Below are positions 7,470-15,563 of a stretch of 64,000 nt of DNA, in pieces. The stretch covers positions 1-64,000 of the forward strand of contig OZ007004.1 in assembly GCA_963931105.1 (NCBI GenBank), written 5' to 3'. Source of the DNA: UMGS1590 sp900552455. GTDB lineage: Bacteria; Bacillota; Peptococcia; Peptococcales; Peptococcaceae. Within the stretch, counting starts at the first letter, position 1; the number at the start of each line of letters is the position of its first letter. Made by a program: the position numbers and the translations under genes. The notes under the pieces were generated by a model. The model was given only the letters and a program-made list of their open reading frames with translations, ran no database searches and was not told where the DNA came from.

Positions 7470-8000
7470 TTATGAAATCGCCTCCGCTGGGTGTATTTTC
7501 AAAATGCGAATAACAGGAATGATAACGGAAATCACCAATGTAAAAAGCAAGAGCAGAAGCGTACCACATAGGAAAAAAGGTGTTATATGAATGGATATAA
7601 TACCCTCTGTCATGCGTGAAAACACCTCGATTAAAAGAAACCCTATGCAAAGGCTGACAAGCAATATTTCTGCCATTTCTGATACCACCGCGCAAATGAG
7701 GTTATAATTTGACCAGCCGAACGCTTTACGGATTGCCATGTCTCGACGCTTCGTAATAATCCAATAGTTTGTAACCACAAGGCAATTCACAATCGAAAAC
7801 AGATAAATTGAGAGTGCAAGGGAAATCCCTGTGTTTTGCATGGTATTAAATATGGGGATTTCTTGATCGGCTTCTGCTAAAGACGTTAGAATATCATTGA
7901 TTGCGCTAATGCCAACCAATACGGACATTATGGAAATGGAAAAGCCTATTGCTAATAAGATTGTGGTAGGGCGGCACTTCCGCTTTAATTTCTGAAACAT
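7470..8000 (-). CDS. FtsX-type ABC transporter permease, small subunit
   Basis: The 176-residue protein has four hydrophobic segments and the FtsX-typical middle region (TNYWIITKRRDMAIRKAFGWS), where a short loop follows the first membrane pair. It lacks the large extracytoplasmic domain, so it probably pairs with the 420-residue permease as the second half-transporter. ATG 8000 was chosen because it has a GAGAGG ribosome site; the frame runs open further up without one. It is the first gene of the transporter operon. Confidence 0.8.
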   Translation of the reverse strand: MFQKLKRKCRPTTILLAIGFSISIMSVLVGISAINDILTSLAEADQEIPIFNTMQNTGISLALSIYLFSIVNCLVVTNYWIITKRRDMAIRKAFGWSNYNLICAVVSEMAEILLVSLCIGFLLIEVFSRMTEGIISIHITPFFLCGTLLLLLFTLVISVIIPVIRILKIHPAEAIS

Positions 8001-8058
8001 AGTAAACCTCTCTTTCCTCTTTTCTCTATGACTACGCAACTTGCAATTCGTTACAAAA

Positions 8059-8088
8059 AAAGTGGCGCACTTTTTTGTGCGCCACTTT
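8059..8088 (-). terminator. Rho-independent terminator after the ECF sigma/anti-sigma pair
   Basis: Perfect 12-bp arms AAAGTGGCGCAC (8059-8070) and GTGCGCCACTTT (8077-8088) with a 6-base loop are followed on the minus strand by a T run. It separates the sigma/anti-sigma unit from the transporter operon, which must therefore have its own promoter in the short gap 8001-8058. Confidence 0.88.
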
Positions 8089-8108
8089 CCAATCTCTGAT
8101 ATGAACTA

Positions 8109-8771
8109 CTATTTGCTCCAAAGCAAAACGGAATTGTCAATTATTTTCTGCAAATCACCTATATCCATGCTTTCTATTCCTGTATAATCCCCTGTATAGT
8201 AAAACACACGGTCAATGCGTTCTGCACCCTTATTAGCAGCACATAACACATATTCGGAAAATACATCATCGTTTGTAAGAATATCGTCCCACTTTGTTCC
8301 CGACAGATAGAAGAACAAATAGGTGTCTTTCTGCCCGTTATTCTCGATTTCCACTTGCTTTATTTTAAGGTAATTTGCTTGATTGCCTTGTAATCTGCCG
8401 ATCAAGCTGTCGTCTACCATTGATACAGAGATATTATCCTTATAGGAAATTACCTGCTCGGATTTTTTCAAAAGGCCGACAATCGAAAAAGATACGACCG
8501 CAAATATGGCAAATGCGAGTACAACAACAAATATTTGCTTTTTGCGTATTTTTCTTTTTATCGAGCGAAAAGACGCTGCTTTTTTCATTTCCAACTCGGC
8601 ATTTTGTGGAGCCGCAAAGATTTCATCTGCTTCACAAAGAGAATTGTAGTAGTCCTTACAAGAAGAACATTCCGACAAATGAGCTTCAATAATTTTGTTG
8701 CTTTCTTCGCTGCAAACCCCGTCATGGTATAGGGGCAATAAGTCCTGTATCAAACTACAAGGATATTTCAT
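8109..8771 (-). CDS. Zinc-finger anti-sigma factor, single-pass membrane protein
   Basis: This 220-residue protein begins with a ZAS-type zinc-binding domain: LSECSSCKDYYN with H in IEAHLSEC (the H-x3-C-x2-C signature). A basic segment and one membrane span (IFVVVLAFAIFAVVSFSIVGLL, ~ residues 80-101) follow, then an extracytoplasmic domain of ~115 residues. By family knowledge it holds the ECF sigma factor inactive until an envelope signal. It overlaps the sigma gene by 4 bases and is followed by a terminator. Confidence 0.87.
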   Translation of the reverse strand: MKYPCSLIQDLLPLYHDGVCSEESNKIIEAHLSECSSCKDYYNSLCEADEIFAAPQNAELEMKKAASFRSIKRKIRKKQIFVVVLAFAIFAVVSFSIVGLLKKSEQVISYKDNISVSMVDDSLIGRLQGNQANYLKIKQVEIENNGQKDTYLFFYLSGTKWDDILTNDDVFSEYVLCAANKGAERIDRVFYYTGDYTGIESMDIGDLQKIIDNSVLLWSK

Positions 8772-9241
8772 TTTATGCCCTCCTTAATCTTTAATTTTGC
8801 TCTATGATAAGTTACCCTCGCCCAGCTTTCAGATTTTCCAAAAAGGCTTCCGATCTCTGCAAAGGAGAGTTCACCAAAAGTACGCATCCAAAATACCTCT
8901 TTATAGGGATCGTCTAACCTATGAAGCAATCTGTGAAGTTCAAAAGCAGTTTCTTTATTGAGTAATTGCTGCTCTATGTTTTCAGTAACCGGGATAGTAT
9001 CTAAAGGATAGTCAGTTTGTCTTTGTTGCCGTTTGACCTCTGTATAAAATGTATTTTTTGCAATCTGGCAAAGCCAAACACTTAATCTACATTCCCCGCG
9101 AAAAGTGCCAATATTTTTTAGAGCCTTAAAGAAAGCCTCTTGAGTGAGTTCCTCTGCCCATGCCTCGTCTTTGCAAAGGGAAAGTGTATATTGAAATACT
9201 GTATCGAAGTATTCCGAATATATCTTTTCAAAGTCTTTCAC
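8768..9241 (-). CDS. ECF-type RNA polymerase sigma factor
   Basis: At 157 residues it has the two ECF domains: region 2 (YFDTVFQYTLSLCKDEAWAEELTQEAF is broken here at DEAWAEELTQEAFFKAL, the -10 contact region) and region 4 (LDDPYKEVFWMRTFGEL with a helix-turn-helix SFAEIGSLFGKSESWA). It is the usual partner of the zinc-finger anti-sigma encoded next. The likely target is the adjacent transporter operon, in line with cell-envelope stress circuits that control peptide-antibiotic pumps. This control is inferred from gene order alone. Confidence 0.9.
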   Translation of the reverse strand: MKDFEKIYSEYFDTVFQYTLSLCKDEAWAEELTQEAFFKALKNIGTFRGECRLSVWLCQIAKNTFYTEVKRQQRQTDYPLDTIPVTENIEQQLLNKETAFELHRLLHRLDDPYKEVFWMRTFGELSFAEIGSLFGKSESWARVTYHRAKLKIKEGIK

Positions 9242-9276
9242 TTCACCACCTCGCTTTCTTTATCTTTTTGATAGCC

Positions 9277-9795
9277 TTAATTTTTGAATAAGATGAAGCC
9301 TGTTAATACTGCAAATAGAATGTCTGATACTCTGATTTTATCAAACAGTACGATTGAAGCCACAAGCATTACTATAATAATTCCAATAGAGATTATCCTT
9401 GAAACCCAGCTTTTCCCTTTCGAGTACCAAACGCAAAATCCCATAAGCGGAGAAAATAAAGCGAATATCGTCCACCCATAAACAAAGGTGAGTGAATAAA
9501 CGCTTGCCGTCATTTCTGCTGTTATGTAATAGGTTAATAACATTCCCATGCAAAAACCAAATACATTAACCGCAGCTCTTATAGCGGAATTGCTATATAC
9601 GGAAATCAATGTGCAAAGAAAAATCCAAACAGATACTTGCGAAAAAATATTTCCGAGATTAGTAGTATAAATATCGAGCAGCTTAATCAATGCTCCCGTC
9701 ATTAGTCCTAAACAGGTAATAATGGCAGTATGGAGAATTGCTTTGGATAGAGGAATAGGTTGCCCGGATTTTCTGATATGACTAAATAGGCTCAT
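9277..9795 (-). CDS. Integral membrane protein of unknown function
   Basis: A 172-residue protein with about five or six hydrophobic segments (around 20-40, 50-68, 75-95, 103-120, 130-150 and the C-terminus) and few charged residues outside them. I recognise no family. ATG 9795 was preferred to a GTG two codons upstream because of a GGAGAG site. It lies upstream of the ECF sigma gene in the same orientation and shares its low GC, so it probably belongs to the same cargo, perhaps as an immunity or sensing component. Confidence 0.7.
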   Translation of the reverse strand: MSLFSHIRKSGQPIPLSKAILHTAIITCLGLMTGALIKLLDIYTTNLGNIFSQVSVWIFLCTLISVYSNSAIRAAVNVFGFCMGMLLTYYITAEMTASVYSLTFVYGWTIFALFSPLMGFCVWYSKGKSWVSRIISIGIIIVMLVASIVLFDKIRVSDILFAVLTGFILFKN

Positions 9796-9847
9796 TTGCA
9801 CTCTCCATTCTTTTAAGACTAACGATATTGAAAAACGTTACAATCAT

Positions 9848-10021
9848 TTATAAGATATTCTTTCTTCTTCCGTCAACAGGCTTTTCCGCGTCTTTGGGTA
9901 TCAGCCAAACACTGGCTATCTTCACAGCGCCAGGGATACGGCCCTCAACGCAGTAATAGTTGACTTGACGGGACGAAATGCCCCTTTTTTCGCTTGCTTC
10001 TTTAAGTGTCATGTAGTCCAT
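9848..10021 (-). CDS. Small excisionase-like DNA-binding protein
   Basis: The 57-residue protein starts MDYMTLKEASEKRGIS, followed by a SSRQVNYYCVEGRIPGA turn and a VWLIPKDAEKP wing. This is the compact winged helix-turn-helix of MerR/Xis-type proteins. It lies between the cargo and the tnpV-recombinase pair, as expected for a recombination directionality factor or regulator in a serine-recombinase element. A search would be needed to tell a true Xis from a regulator. Confidence 0.72.
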   Translation of the reverse strand: MDYMTLKEASEKRGISSRQVNYYCVEGRIPGAVKIASVWLIPKDAEKPVDGRRKNIL

Positions 10022-10144
10022 ATTTGTACCTCTGACAACATTTTTTATTATATTTCATTTGCTTAAAGGACACAAGGCAGAAGATATGTCGAAAGCGTAA
10101 AAACAAACAGAGGCTGCAAATAGCAGCCTCCGCTTGTAAAAGAG

Positions 10145-10498
10145 CTATTGATAAATCAGCTCTGTTAGAACTGTTTCCTCCGCCTGAGCTTTCAGCGTGT
10201 TCATCAGCCCCACCCAGCGCATGGGGTCACAGGCTTTCAGTTCCTCGGTGACACCTGCCGCCTCCATCATGCGGGGCAGCATGGCGTCCATCCGTTCACG
10301 CGCCGCCCGGTCAATATCCAACAGGTGCGGGTACAGCTTTTCACTCAAAATCAAGCTGCTGTAAAGGCCGGGCCGGTGTTCCTTCAGGTAGCGTTGCCGC
10401 ATACGGCCATACTTGCCGATGGGGGCCTCCGGCTGCTCGGAAAGTTTCAGGTCGGGGATGTAGTAATCCCCGCAGCGGGCGTAAGTCAATTCGTTCAT
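10145..10498 (-). CDS. TnpV-family transposon protein
   Basis: The 117-residue protein begins MNELTYARCGDYYIPDLKL and carries GKYGRMRQRYLKEHRPGLYS, the hallmark of TnpV proteins that travel with TnpX-type large serine recombinases (Tn4451 family); its biochemical role is not established. ATG 10498 has an AAAGGAGG site; the long open frame upstream of it is the overlapping tail of the recombinase gene read in another frame. Gene order tnpX-tnpV matches the family. Confidence 0.85.
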   Translation of the reverse strand: MNELTYARCGDYYIPDLKLSEQPEAPIGKYGRMRQRYLKEHRPGLYSSLILSEKLYPHLLDIDRAARERMDAMLPRMMEAAGVTEELKACDPMRWVGLMNTLKAQAEETVLTELIYQ

Positions 10499-10524
10499 GT
10501 TCGTCCTCCTTTGCACTGTGATGG

Positions 10525-12405
10525 TTAAACTGCGGCGCTGGCCGGTAAGGTGGCCTTGCGCGGCTCCTGCCTGGGTAACTGGCTGACGGTGGTAAAAATG
10601 CCCTTCTCCATATCCTCGGCCCGGATCACGGCCTTTGCTGCCTCCATTTTCGCCTTGCGCTTGGCGTTGTAGCGTTCTTCCCATTCCTTCTGCTTGCCGT
10701 TTGCCTTGCGGCGCAAATAGTTCTGGTGAAGCCTGTCCTTGCGTTCCTCCTTCTTCCGCAGTTCTTCCTGTTCCTCCGGGGTCAGGGGAACCGGCTGCAA
10801 GGCGGGCGGGATATACCGGCCCACAAAATTGAAGTAGATTTCAACCTCCTGTGTGGTGTCCTGACTCCCTTTACGGGCGCGCTCATGGACAAGGATTTTC
10901 TCTACAAACTCATTGAGCATGGTGTTTGTCAGCGTGTCGAAATTCTCGTACTTGTCAATCAGGGCAACAAATTTCTCCGCAGATTTCCGGCTCTGCTCAT
11001 AGCCGGTAACGGCCTTTTCCAGTTCCGCGATTTCCGCATTGAGGGCGTCCTGCTCTTTGGCGTACTGTGCGTCCAGGGCCTCATACCGGGCGTCCGGCAG
11101 CTTACCCAGGGCGTTATCCTCATAGATTTTGCAAATCAGCTTTTCCAGTTCCCCGGCCCGCTTTTGGGCGGCGGCCAGCCGTTTCCGCTTCTTGGATATA
11201 TCGGCGGTCTGCTGGGCAGCCTGCGTTTCCTGGACGGTGCGGATAAACTCAGCCCTGTCATTCTTGGAATACTCCGCGATGGCCCGGAGCATATCGGTTA
11301 TCAGGGTCAGGACGGCCTCGGCCCGGATGCGGTGCTGTGTGCCGCAGAGCGTCCCGCATGGGATTTTGCTGTACTGGCTGCAAGTAAACTGCGGGTCACG
11401 CTTGCCGTTATTGACGCGATGGACATACATCTTGCCGCCGCAGTCGGCACAGTACATCAGGCCGGTCAGGGGATGGGCCTCGCCCCAGCCGTCCGGGTAA
11501 CGCCTGACATTCGCCCGGATACGCTGCACATTGTCAAAGGTTTCCTGGTCGATGATGGCCTCATGGGTATTCTCGAAAATCGTCCACTCGCTTTCGTCAA
11601 CATAGTGGCTTTTCTTGTCCTTGAAGTGCTTTCGGGTCTTGAAATTGATGGTGTGGCCCAGGTATTCCCGCTTTTTCAGAATGTTCACAATGGTGGACGA
11701 TCCCCAGCCGTAGGGGTCTTTAACCGGCTTCGTCCTGTTTACTCCCTCGTCAAAGCGTGCCAGATGGACAGCGGGGATTTCGACCTTTGCCTCGGACAGC
11801 AGCTTGGAGATTTGATAGGGGCCGTAGCCCTCCATCGTCAGGGAAAAGATACGGCGTACCACTTCGGCGGCTTCTTCGTCCACAAGCCAATGTTCCCGCT
11901 TTTCGTCCCACAAATAGCCGTAAATGACAGTGCCAGTCAGGTGCTTGCCGCTCATACCTTTGGATTTGAACACAGAGCGGATTTTCCGGCTGGTGTCGCG
12001 GGCGTAAAACTCGTTCATAATGTTGCGGAAAGGGGTAAAATCATCATCGCCTTTCAGACTGTCCACACCGTCATTGATGGCGATCAGCCGGACACCGCGC
12101 TGCCGCAAAATCTCCATGACTTGACCGACTTTCAGATAGTCACGCCCCAGGCGGCTCATGTCTTTGATAACAATGGCCTCCACCCGTCCGGCCTCGACTT
12201 CCTCCATCATCGCCAGAAAACCAGGACGGTCAAAACGGGTTCCCGATACGCCGTCATCGGTGAAGTGGGTGGGGTTCGGCAGACCGTTCCGGCGGGCAAA
12301 GTCCTCTAACATCTTTTTCTGGTTCGATATGGAGTTACTCTCGCCCTGTAACTCATCATCGCGGCTCAAACGCTCATACAGAGGGGTGATTTTCTCGTTT
12401 CTCAT
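10525..12405 (-). CDS. TnpX-like large serine recombinase
   Basis: At 626 residues this is a full large serine recombinase. The resolvase domain covers residues ~5-150 with the catalytic serine in YERLSRDDE (S14) and the conserved DDGVSGTRFDRPGF and IVIKDMSRLGRDY blocks. A recombinase domain follows (~170-280), then a zinc-ribbon beginning YCADCGGKMYVH and a long coiled-coil (~370-470). It would excise and insert the mobilizable element through a circular form, with a GA dinucleotide crossover if it behaves like TnpX. The gene sits beside the element's right end, near a 15-bp terminal inverted repeat. Confidence 0.93.
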   Translation of the reverse strand: MRNEKITPLYERLSRDDELQGESNSISNQKKMLEDFARRNGLPNPTHFTDDGVSGTRFDRPGFLAMMEEVEAGRVEAIVIKDMSRLGRDYLKVGQVMEILRQRGVRLIAINDGVDSLKGDDDFTPFRNIMNEFYARDTSRKIRSVFKSKGMSGKHLTGTVIYGYLWDEKREHWLVDEEAAEVVRRIFSLTMEGYGPYQISKLLSEAKVEIPAVHLARFDEGVNRTKPVKDPYGWGSSTIVNILKKREYLGHTINFKTRKHFKDKKSHYVDESEWTIFENTHEAIIDQETFDNVQRIRANVRRYPDGWGEAHPLTGLMYCADCGGKMYVHRVNNGKRDPQFTCSQYSKIPCGTLCGTQHRIRAEAVLTLITDMLRAIAEYSKNDRAEFIRTVQETQAAQQTADISKKRKRLAAAQKRAGELEKLICKIYEDNALGKLPDARYEALDAQYAKEQDALNAEIAELEKAVTGYEQSRKSAEKFVALIDKYENFDTLTNTMLNEFVEKILVHERARKGSQDTTQEVEIYFNFVGRYIPPALQPVPLTPEEQEELRKKEERKDRLHQNYLRRKANGKQKEWEERYNAKRKAKMEAAKAVIRAEDMEKGIFTTVSQLPRQEPRKATLPASAAV

Positions 12406-12427
12406 GGCTGTACCTCCTGAAATGAAA

Positions 12428-12498
12428 ATGCTCTAAGTGACTGCTTCACTAACCATGACAAAAACCATGATTAAGAAGTCACTTAGAGCATACATCTC
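12428..12498. mobile_element. Right end of the serine-recombinase element
   Basis: A perfect 15-bp inverted repeat ATGCTCTAAGTGACT (12428-12442) and AGTCACTTAGAGCAT (12477-12491) encloses two copies of ACCATGA. The virD4 reading frame to the right breaks at KLAAG just beyond it (GGGAGATG on the minus strand, 12494-12500), so the junction falls on a GA dinucleotide, as known for TnpX-type insertion. The other end of the element is outside the window, to the left. Confidence 0.7.
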
Positions 12499-13871
12499 CC
12501 GCCGCCAGCTTATATTTCTTGTATTGCCGCACCGCAAAGTGGTTGGGCTTGCGGGATTCCAGCTCGTCGAACATTAGGTCAACGGCATTTTTATATTCCT
12601 CATCATCTTCTCTGACTTCCATGCTGTTAATCATCTCGATGAGGGTGGAGAAGTTCTGTTCCTCTACCGGAGCCTCATAGTGAATGTACCCGATGAGCGC
12701 GCAGTACAGCAGCGTCTCCGCCTTCACCCAGAAATCGTCCCCGGCCTTCCCCTCGCCCTTGGTATTGGCGATCAGGGTCGTGACCAGCTTCAGGATGTCC
12801 TTCTCCGAGTGGATGTAGGCGAAGGGGTTATAGTGCATCGACTTTTTGAAGTTGATGGTGTTCAGGACTTTGATCCGGTACGGTTCATAAATGACCTTGC
12901 CATTCTTGTCCTTCACGGGCTTACCGTCCTTGCCCAGCTTGGGCGCACCCCGCTGGAGCATCTTGCCGCACTCCACAAGGATAGTCCCCTTTGGATCGGT
13001 GATTACATAGGAACTGTGCATCTGCATAAGGTTTGGCTTCAACCAGAAGCGGGTCTTCAGTTTGTGATTATCAGGCAGCTTTTTATCTGCCTCTCCGGGG
13101 CTTTTACCCATTTTCAGCGGTATGTCAATTCATACCCGGCATAGCATATCTCTTTGTCCCACAGCTTTGCGCCGTGTGCCGGAGTGACAGTGCGGCCTCG
13201 TGGGGCTGTTATATTCCGAATGATCGCAAATCCGGTTTCAAGCCCTATGCGTTGCGTGTGTGCCGGATGTTATCCCGGCATTTCCACTCGGATCAGGATT
13301 GCAAAACCCTCTCCGGTTTCTTCCGCACTGATAATCCTGACCGTCTCTTTCCGGCTCCGGTCAGGACGGCAATTTTCTATGCCCATCTGCAAATTAAAGG
13401 CATAGAAGGTTTACCACTTCCGCTTCCGCCGATGACCAGCACATTTTTATTCCTTGCGGTCTTGGGGTCCTTGGGACGGCTGTTCATGGTCAGCCTTTCT
13501 GTTTGTGTCAAAATGACGTTGTTCTGGAACACCGGGTCAATATAGGGCGCGATGTCCTCCGCCGTACCCCAGCGGGCCGAACCATACTCTACATTGTGCC
13601 GGTACTTTTTGGCGTTCTTGCCTTTCAGATAGACTGCCAACCGCAGGGCAGCTCCGCAGCAGATGCCCACCAGCAAATCCAGCGGGTGGAGGCTGGGCCA
13701 GAAGCTCCCCAGCGCATCGGGCAGGACAGCGAACAGCCCCAGCATCTTTTCCGAAGCGTTCCCGCCCTGGGCCAGCCGCCATGCCTCCCCGAAGTTGGTG
13801 GCAAACAGCCCGACCAGGATGTAGGGCAGGTTCAGCAGGATGAGCTTTTTGATGTTGATCTGCTTCTTCAT
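12479..13871 (-). pseudogene. virD4/traG-type coupling protein gene, doubly interrupted
   Basis: VirD4 ATPases link the relaxosome to the conjugation channel. The N-terminal part (13871 down to 13410) has two membrane segments and runs into the Walker A (VLVIGGSGSGK). The frame then breaks, and resumes at 13054 with TRFWLKPNLMQMHSSYVITDPKGT-like sequence, broken between K and T of the P-loop by 355 foreign bases. It continues through the central nucleotide-binding domain to KYKLAAG, where the serine-recombinase element begins (12498). The Walker B and C-terminal parts are missing from the window. The coupling protein is therefore inactive as encoded, and the outer element is probably not self-transmissible. 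Confidence 0.82.
13055..13409 (-). other. 355-bp insertion inside the virD4 Walker A motif
   Basis: The insert lies between GGTAAA (Gly-Lys) and ACCCGC (Thr-Arg). Because of the shared AA, the borders can equally be set at 13058-13412. It holds a frame on the minus strand (MGIENCRPDRSRKETV..., 13386-13270) that, after one TAA, stays open to 13114 (HPAHTQRIGL...CYAGYELTYR). A restart ATG at 13111 then reads in the virD4 frame. It also contains several strong hairpins, for example TCTATGCC/GGCATAGA and AGGCAG/CTGCCT. I do not recognise it. No recombinase, reverse transcriptase or target duplication is visible. Confidence 0.6.
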
Positions 13872-14359
13872 CGTTCCAGCTCCTTCCGCTTCACCCGGTC
13901 CACAACGGCGTGCTGCACCAGTTCTTTGAATTTGCTGAGCTTTTCCAGCACCGACGGGCGCTGTGCCTTTTTGACCTTCCGGTTGGTGTACTCGGTAAAG
14001 GCCGAGGTGAGGGCATCCGCGTCACGGGCTTTGAAAAAGACCAGATACTTGGGCGGGGAGCAGCTGCGGTCTTTCTTCACCGCGTAGTCCACACCGTATT
14101 TCCGGGCAATCCGCTCAAAGTCCTTGATGGACGGGTCGGTGATCTCGATATTGGAGACCCCCTGGTTCTGGCCGACCAGCTGCTTGACAGTCTGCTTGCC
14201 GTGTGGAATTACGGGAGCATCCCGGCTGCGCTGCTTTTCCAGCTTTTTCGCTTTCCGGTGGGCCATGTACTTGGAGATGGCGGCTTTCAGCAGCCGCCCG
14301 GTGAACTTTGTACCGCTGACCACCAGCGTCAAAGTCCTGTTTTCCACTTCTTCCTGCAT
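13868..14359 (-). CDS. PcfB-family (DUF3801) conjugation accessory protein
   Basis: The 163-residue basic protein has the family features: an N-terminal VSGTKFTGRLLKAAISKYM block, a central SNIEITDPSIKDFERIARKYGVDYAV stretch (seen as DFERIARKYGVDYAVKKD) and a basic C-terminus. In pCF10, PcfB binds the coupling protein PcfC, and here the gene stands just before virD4 with a 4-base overlap, the usual order in Firmicutes conjugative elements. The gene itself looks intact although its partner is broken. Confidence 0.85.
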   Translation of the reverse strand: MQEEVENRTLTLVVSGTKFTGRLLKAAISKYMAHRKAKKLEKQRSRDAPVIPHGKQTVKQLVGQNQGVSNIEITDPSIKDFERIARKYGVDYAVKKDRSCSPPKYLVFFKARDADALTSAFTEYTNRKVKKAQRPSVLEKLSKFKELVQHAVVDRVKRKELER

Positions 14360-14462
14360 GGGTCATCGCCTCCTTTCTGGCAGAATTGCAGGGGTGGCGT
14401 TTGGATACTAAGGCGGAACCACCAGCCGCCGCAGGTAATACAGCCGCATATCACACCCTCCG

Positions 14463-14768
14463 TCAGCGCAGCTGTTCAGGGCGGTCGTAGTACAGATGCC
14501 CCTGGCGCACCTTGGCATGGCTGAGAATCTTGATATGGCCCTTTTCCTGGTTCTCCAGGCTTTTCTGATAACCCGCCTCGGTCAAAAACAGGCGGGTCCG
14601 TTCTCCCTTCCAGCCCACAGGGGAATCGTCAGTCAGCACATCGAAGATAATCATGTGCCGGGTGTCCTCCGCAAACCGCTGAAGGTCCATGTATTCATGG
14701 CCGTGATAGTTCTGCGCATCGGCCTTGATCCGCATTTCTTCCATCAGTTCTCCTATTGTTTTTCCCAT
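14463..14768 (-). CDS. Conserved element protein, paralogue of the gene at 16737
   Basis: A 101-residue protein of unknown function with the block RLFLTEAGYQKSLENQ and a C-terminal KILSHAKVRQGHLYYD. The gene at 16737-17015 encodes a related protein with matching blocks (RLFLTEDGYQAALLSQ, KRYARIIEGHIL), so the two are paralogues within the same element. A GGAGG ribosome site precedes ATG 14768. It lies between the pcfB and BRO genes. No catalytic or DNA-binding motif is evident. Confidence 0.72.
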   Translation of the reverse strand: MGKTIGELMEEMRIKADAQNYHGHEYMDLQRFAEDTRHMIIFDVLTDDSPVGWKGERTRLFLTEAGYQKSLENQEKGHIKILSHAKVRQGHLYYDRPEQLR

Positions 14769-14789
14769 TGGGAATCCTCCTTTCCCGGC

Positions 14790-15527
14790 TTACACCGTCA
14801 TCAGAATCTGGTCCCGCAGGGTAGCGAACAGCCGCTTGCCCTCCGGCGTGACCAGGGTATATGCCCCCAGATAGCCGTTGCTGTAAAAGTCTTTCACACA
14901 GAACAGCCCCTCGTTCTCCGGCTTGGCGTAGGGCAGTACACAGCCGGACGGGGAGCGGTAGACGAACCGCTCATTCAGCAGGAACCGGACGAACCGGCGT
15001 TCCGGCACTTCCAGCTCCTTGGCGGTGATTCGCAGGTTGGTACAACGGCCCGCCTTGATAAAGGCGTCGAAGTAGAACGCCTTGCCTTGCAGCTGGGCGT
15101 TGGCTTCCAGCAGGACGGAGTTTTTCTCGCGCTCGGCCAGCAGGTCGGAGCAGAGCTTCATCAGGGCCTCCGGGGTGGTGGCAACCTCCCAGAGCATTTC
15201 CGGCGTGATGTACGCCCCATGCCTGCGGATGGAGGGCAGCACCTCATCGAACACCCACCGCTCAAACCGCTCCGCTGAAGGCAGGCGGCTGTGAACGATG
15301 AGGCGGTAAACGTCTCCTTCGGGGATAAATGAAAGCTGTTGAGGACCACCGTCCGTAAGGGTGTCGCGTTTCACGACTCCCTTGCAGTGCCGACGCAGCG
15401 CATCGCGGGGATTGCTATACCCCAGAGCAGCAGCCACATCCGTCCCGCAGAACAGATACCTGCCGTTTTCCTCGACCACACGGATGCTGCCGAACTCCGG
15501 GTTCTTGAAAATTTCCATCTGGTTCAT
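14790..15527 (-). CDS. BRO-N / KilAC phage-antirepressor-like protein
   Basis: The 245-residue protein starts with a BRO N-terminal domain (FGSIRVVEENGRYLFCGTDVA split at VVEENGRYLFCGTDVAAAL, then GYSNPRDALRRHC) and continues into RFERWVFDEVLPSIRRHG, the standard end of that domain. The C-terminal third (TAKELEVPERRFVRFLLNE) resembles the KilAC DNA-binding domain. Such proteins act as phage antirepressors or regulators; in conjugative elements they are common but their role is not known. Full length, good ribosome site. Confidence 0.86.
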   Translation of the reverse strand: MNQMEIFKNPEFGSIRVVEENGRYLFCGTDVAAALGYSNPRDALRRHCKGVVKRDTLTDGGPQQLSFIPEGDVYRLIVHSRLPSAERFERWVFDEVLPSIRRHGAYITPEMLWEVATTPEALMKLCSDLLAEREKNSVLLEANAQLQGKAFYFDAFIKAGRCTNLRITAKELEVPERRFVRFLLNERFVYRSPSGCVLPYAKPENEGLFCVKDFYSNGYLGAYTLVTPEGKRLFATLRDQILMTV

Positions 15528-15563
15528 GTCTTGCCTCCTTCTGGCGCAAAGAAAAGCGACTGT

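Noticed and set aside
13055..13412. The virD4 insert as an intein or a group II intron
   Set aside because: It contains stop codons in the virD4 frame and is too short for an intein. Ends do not match GTGYG...AY and there is no reverse transcriptase.
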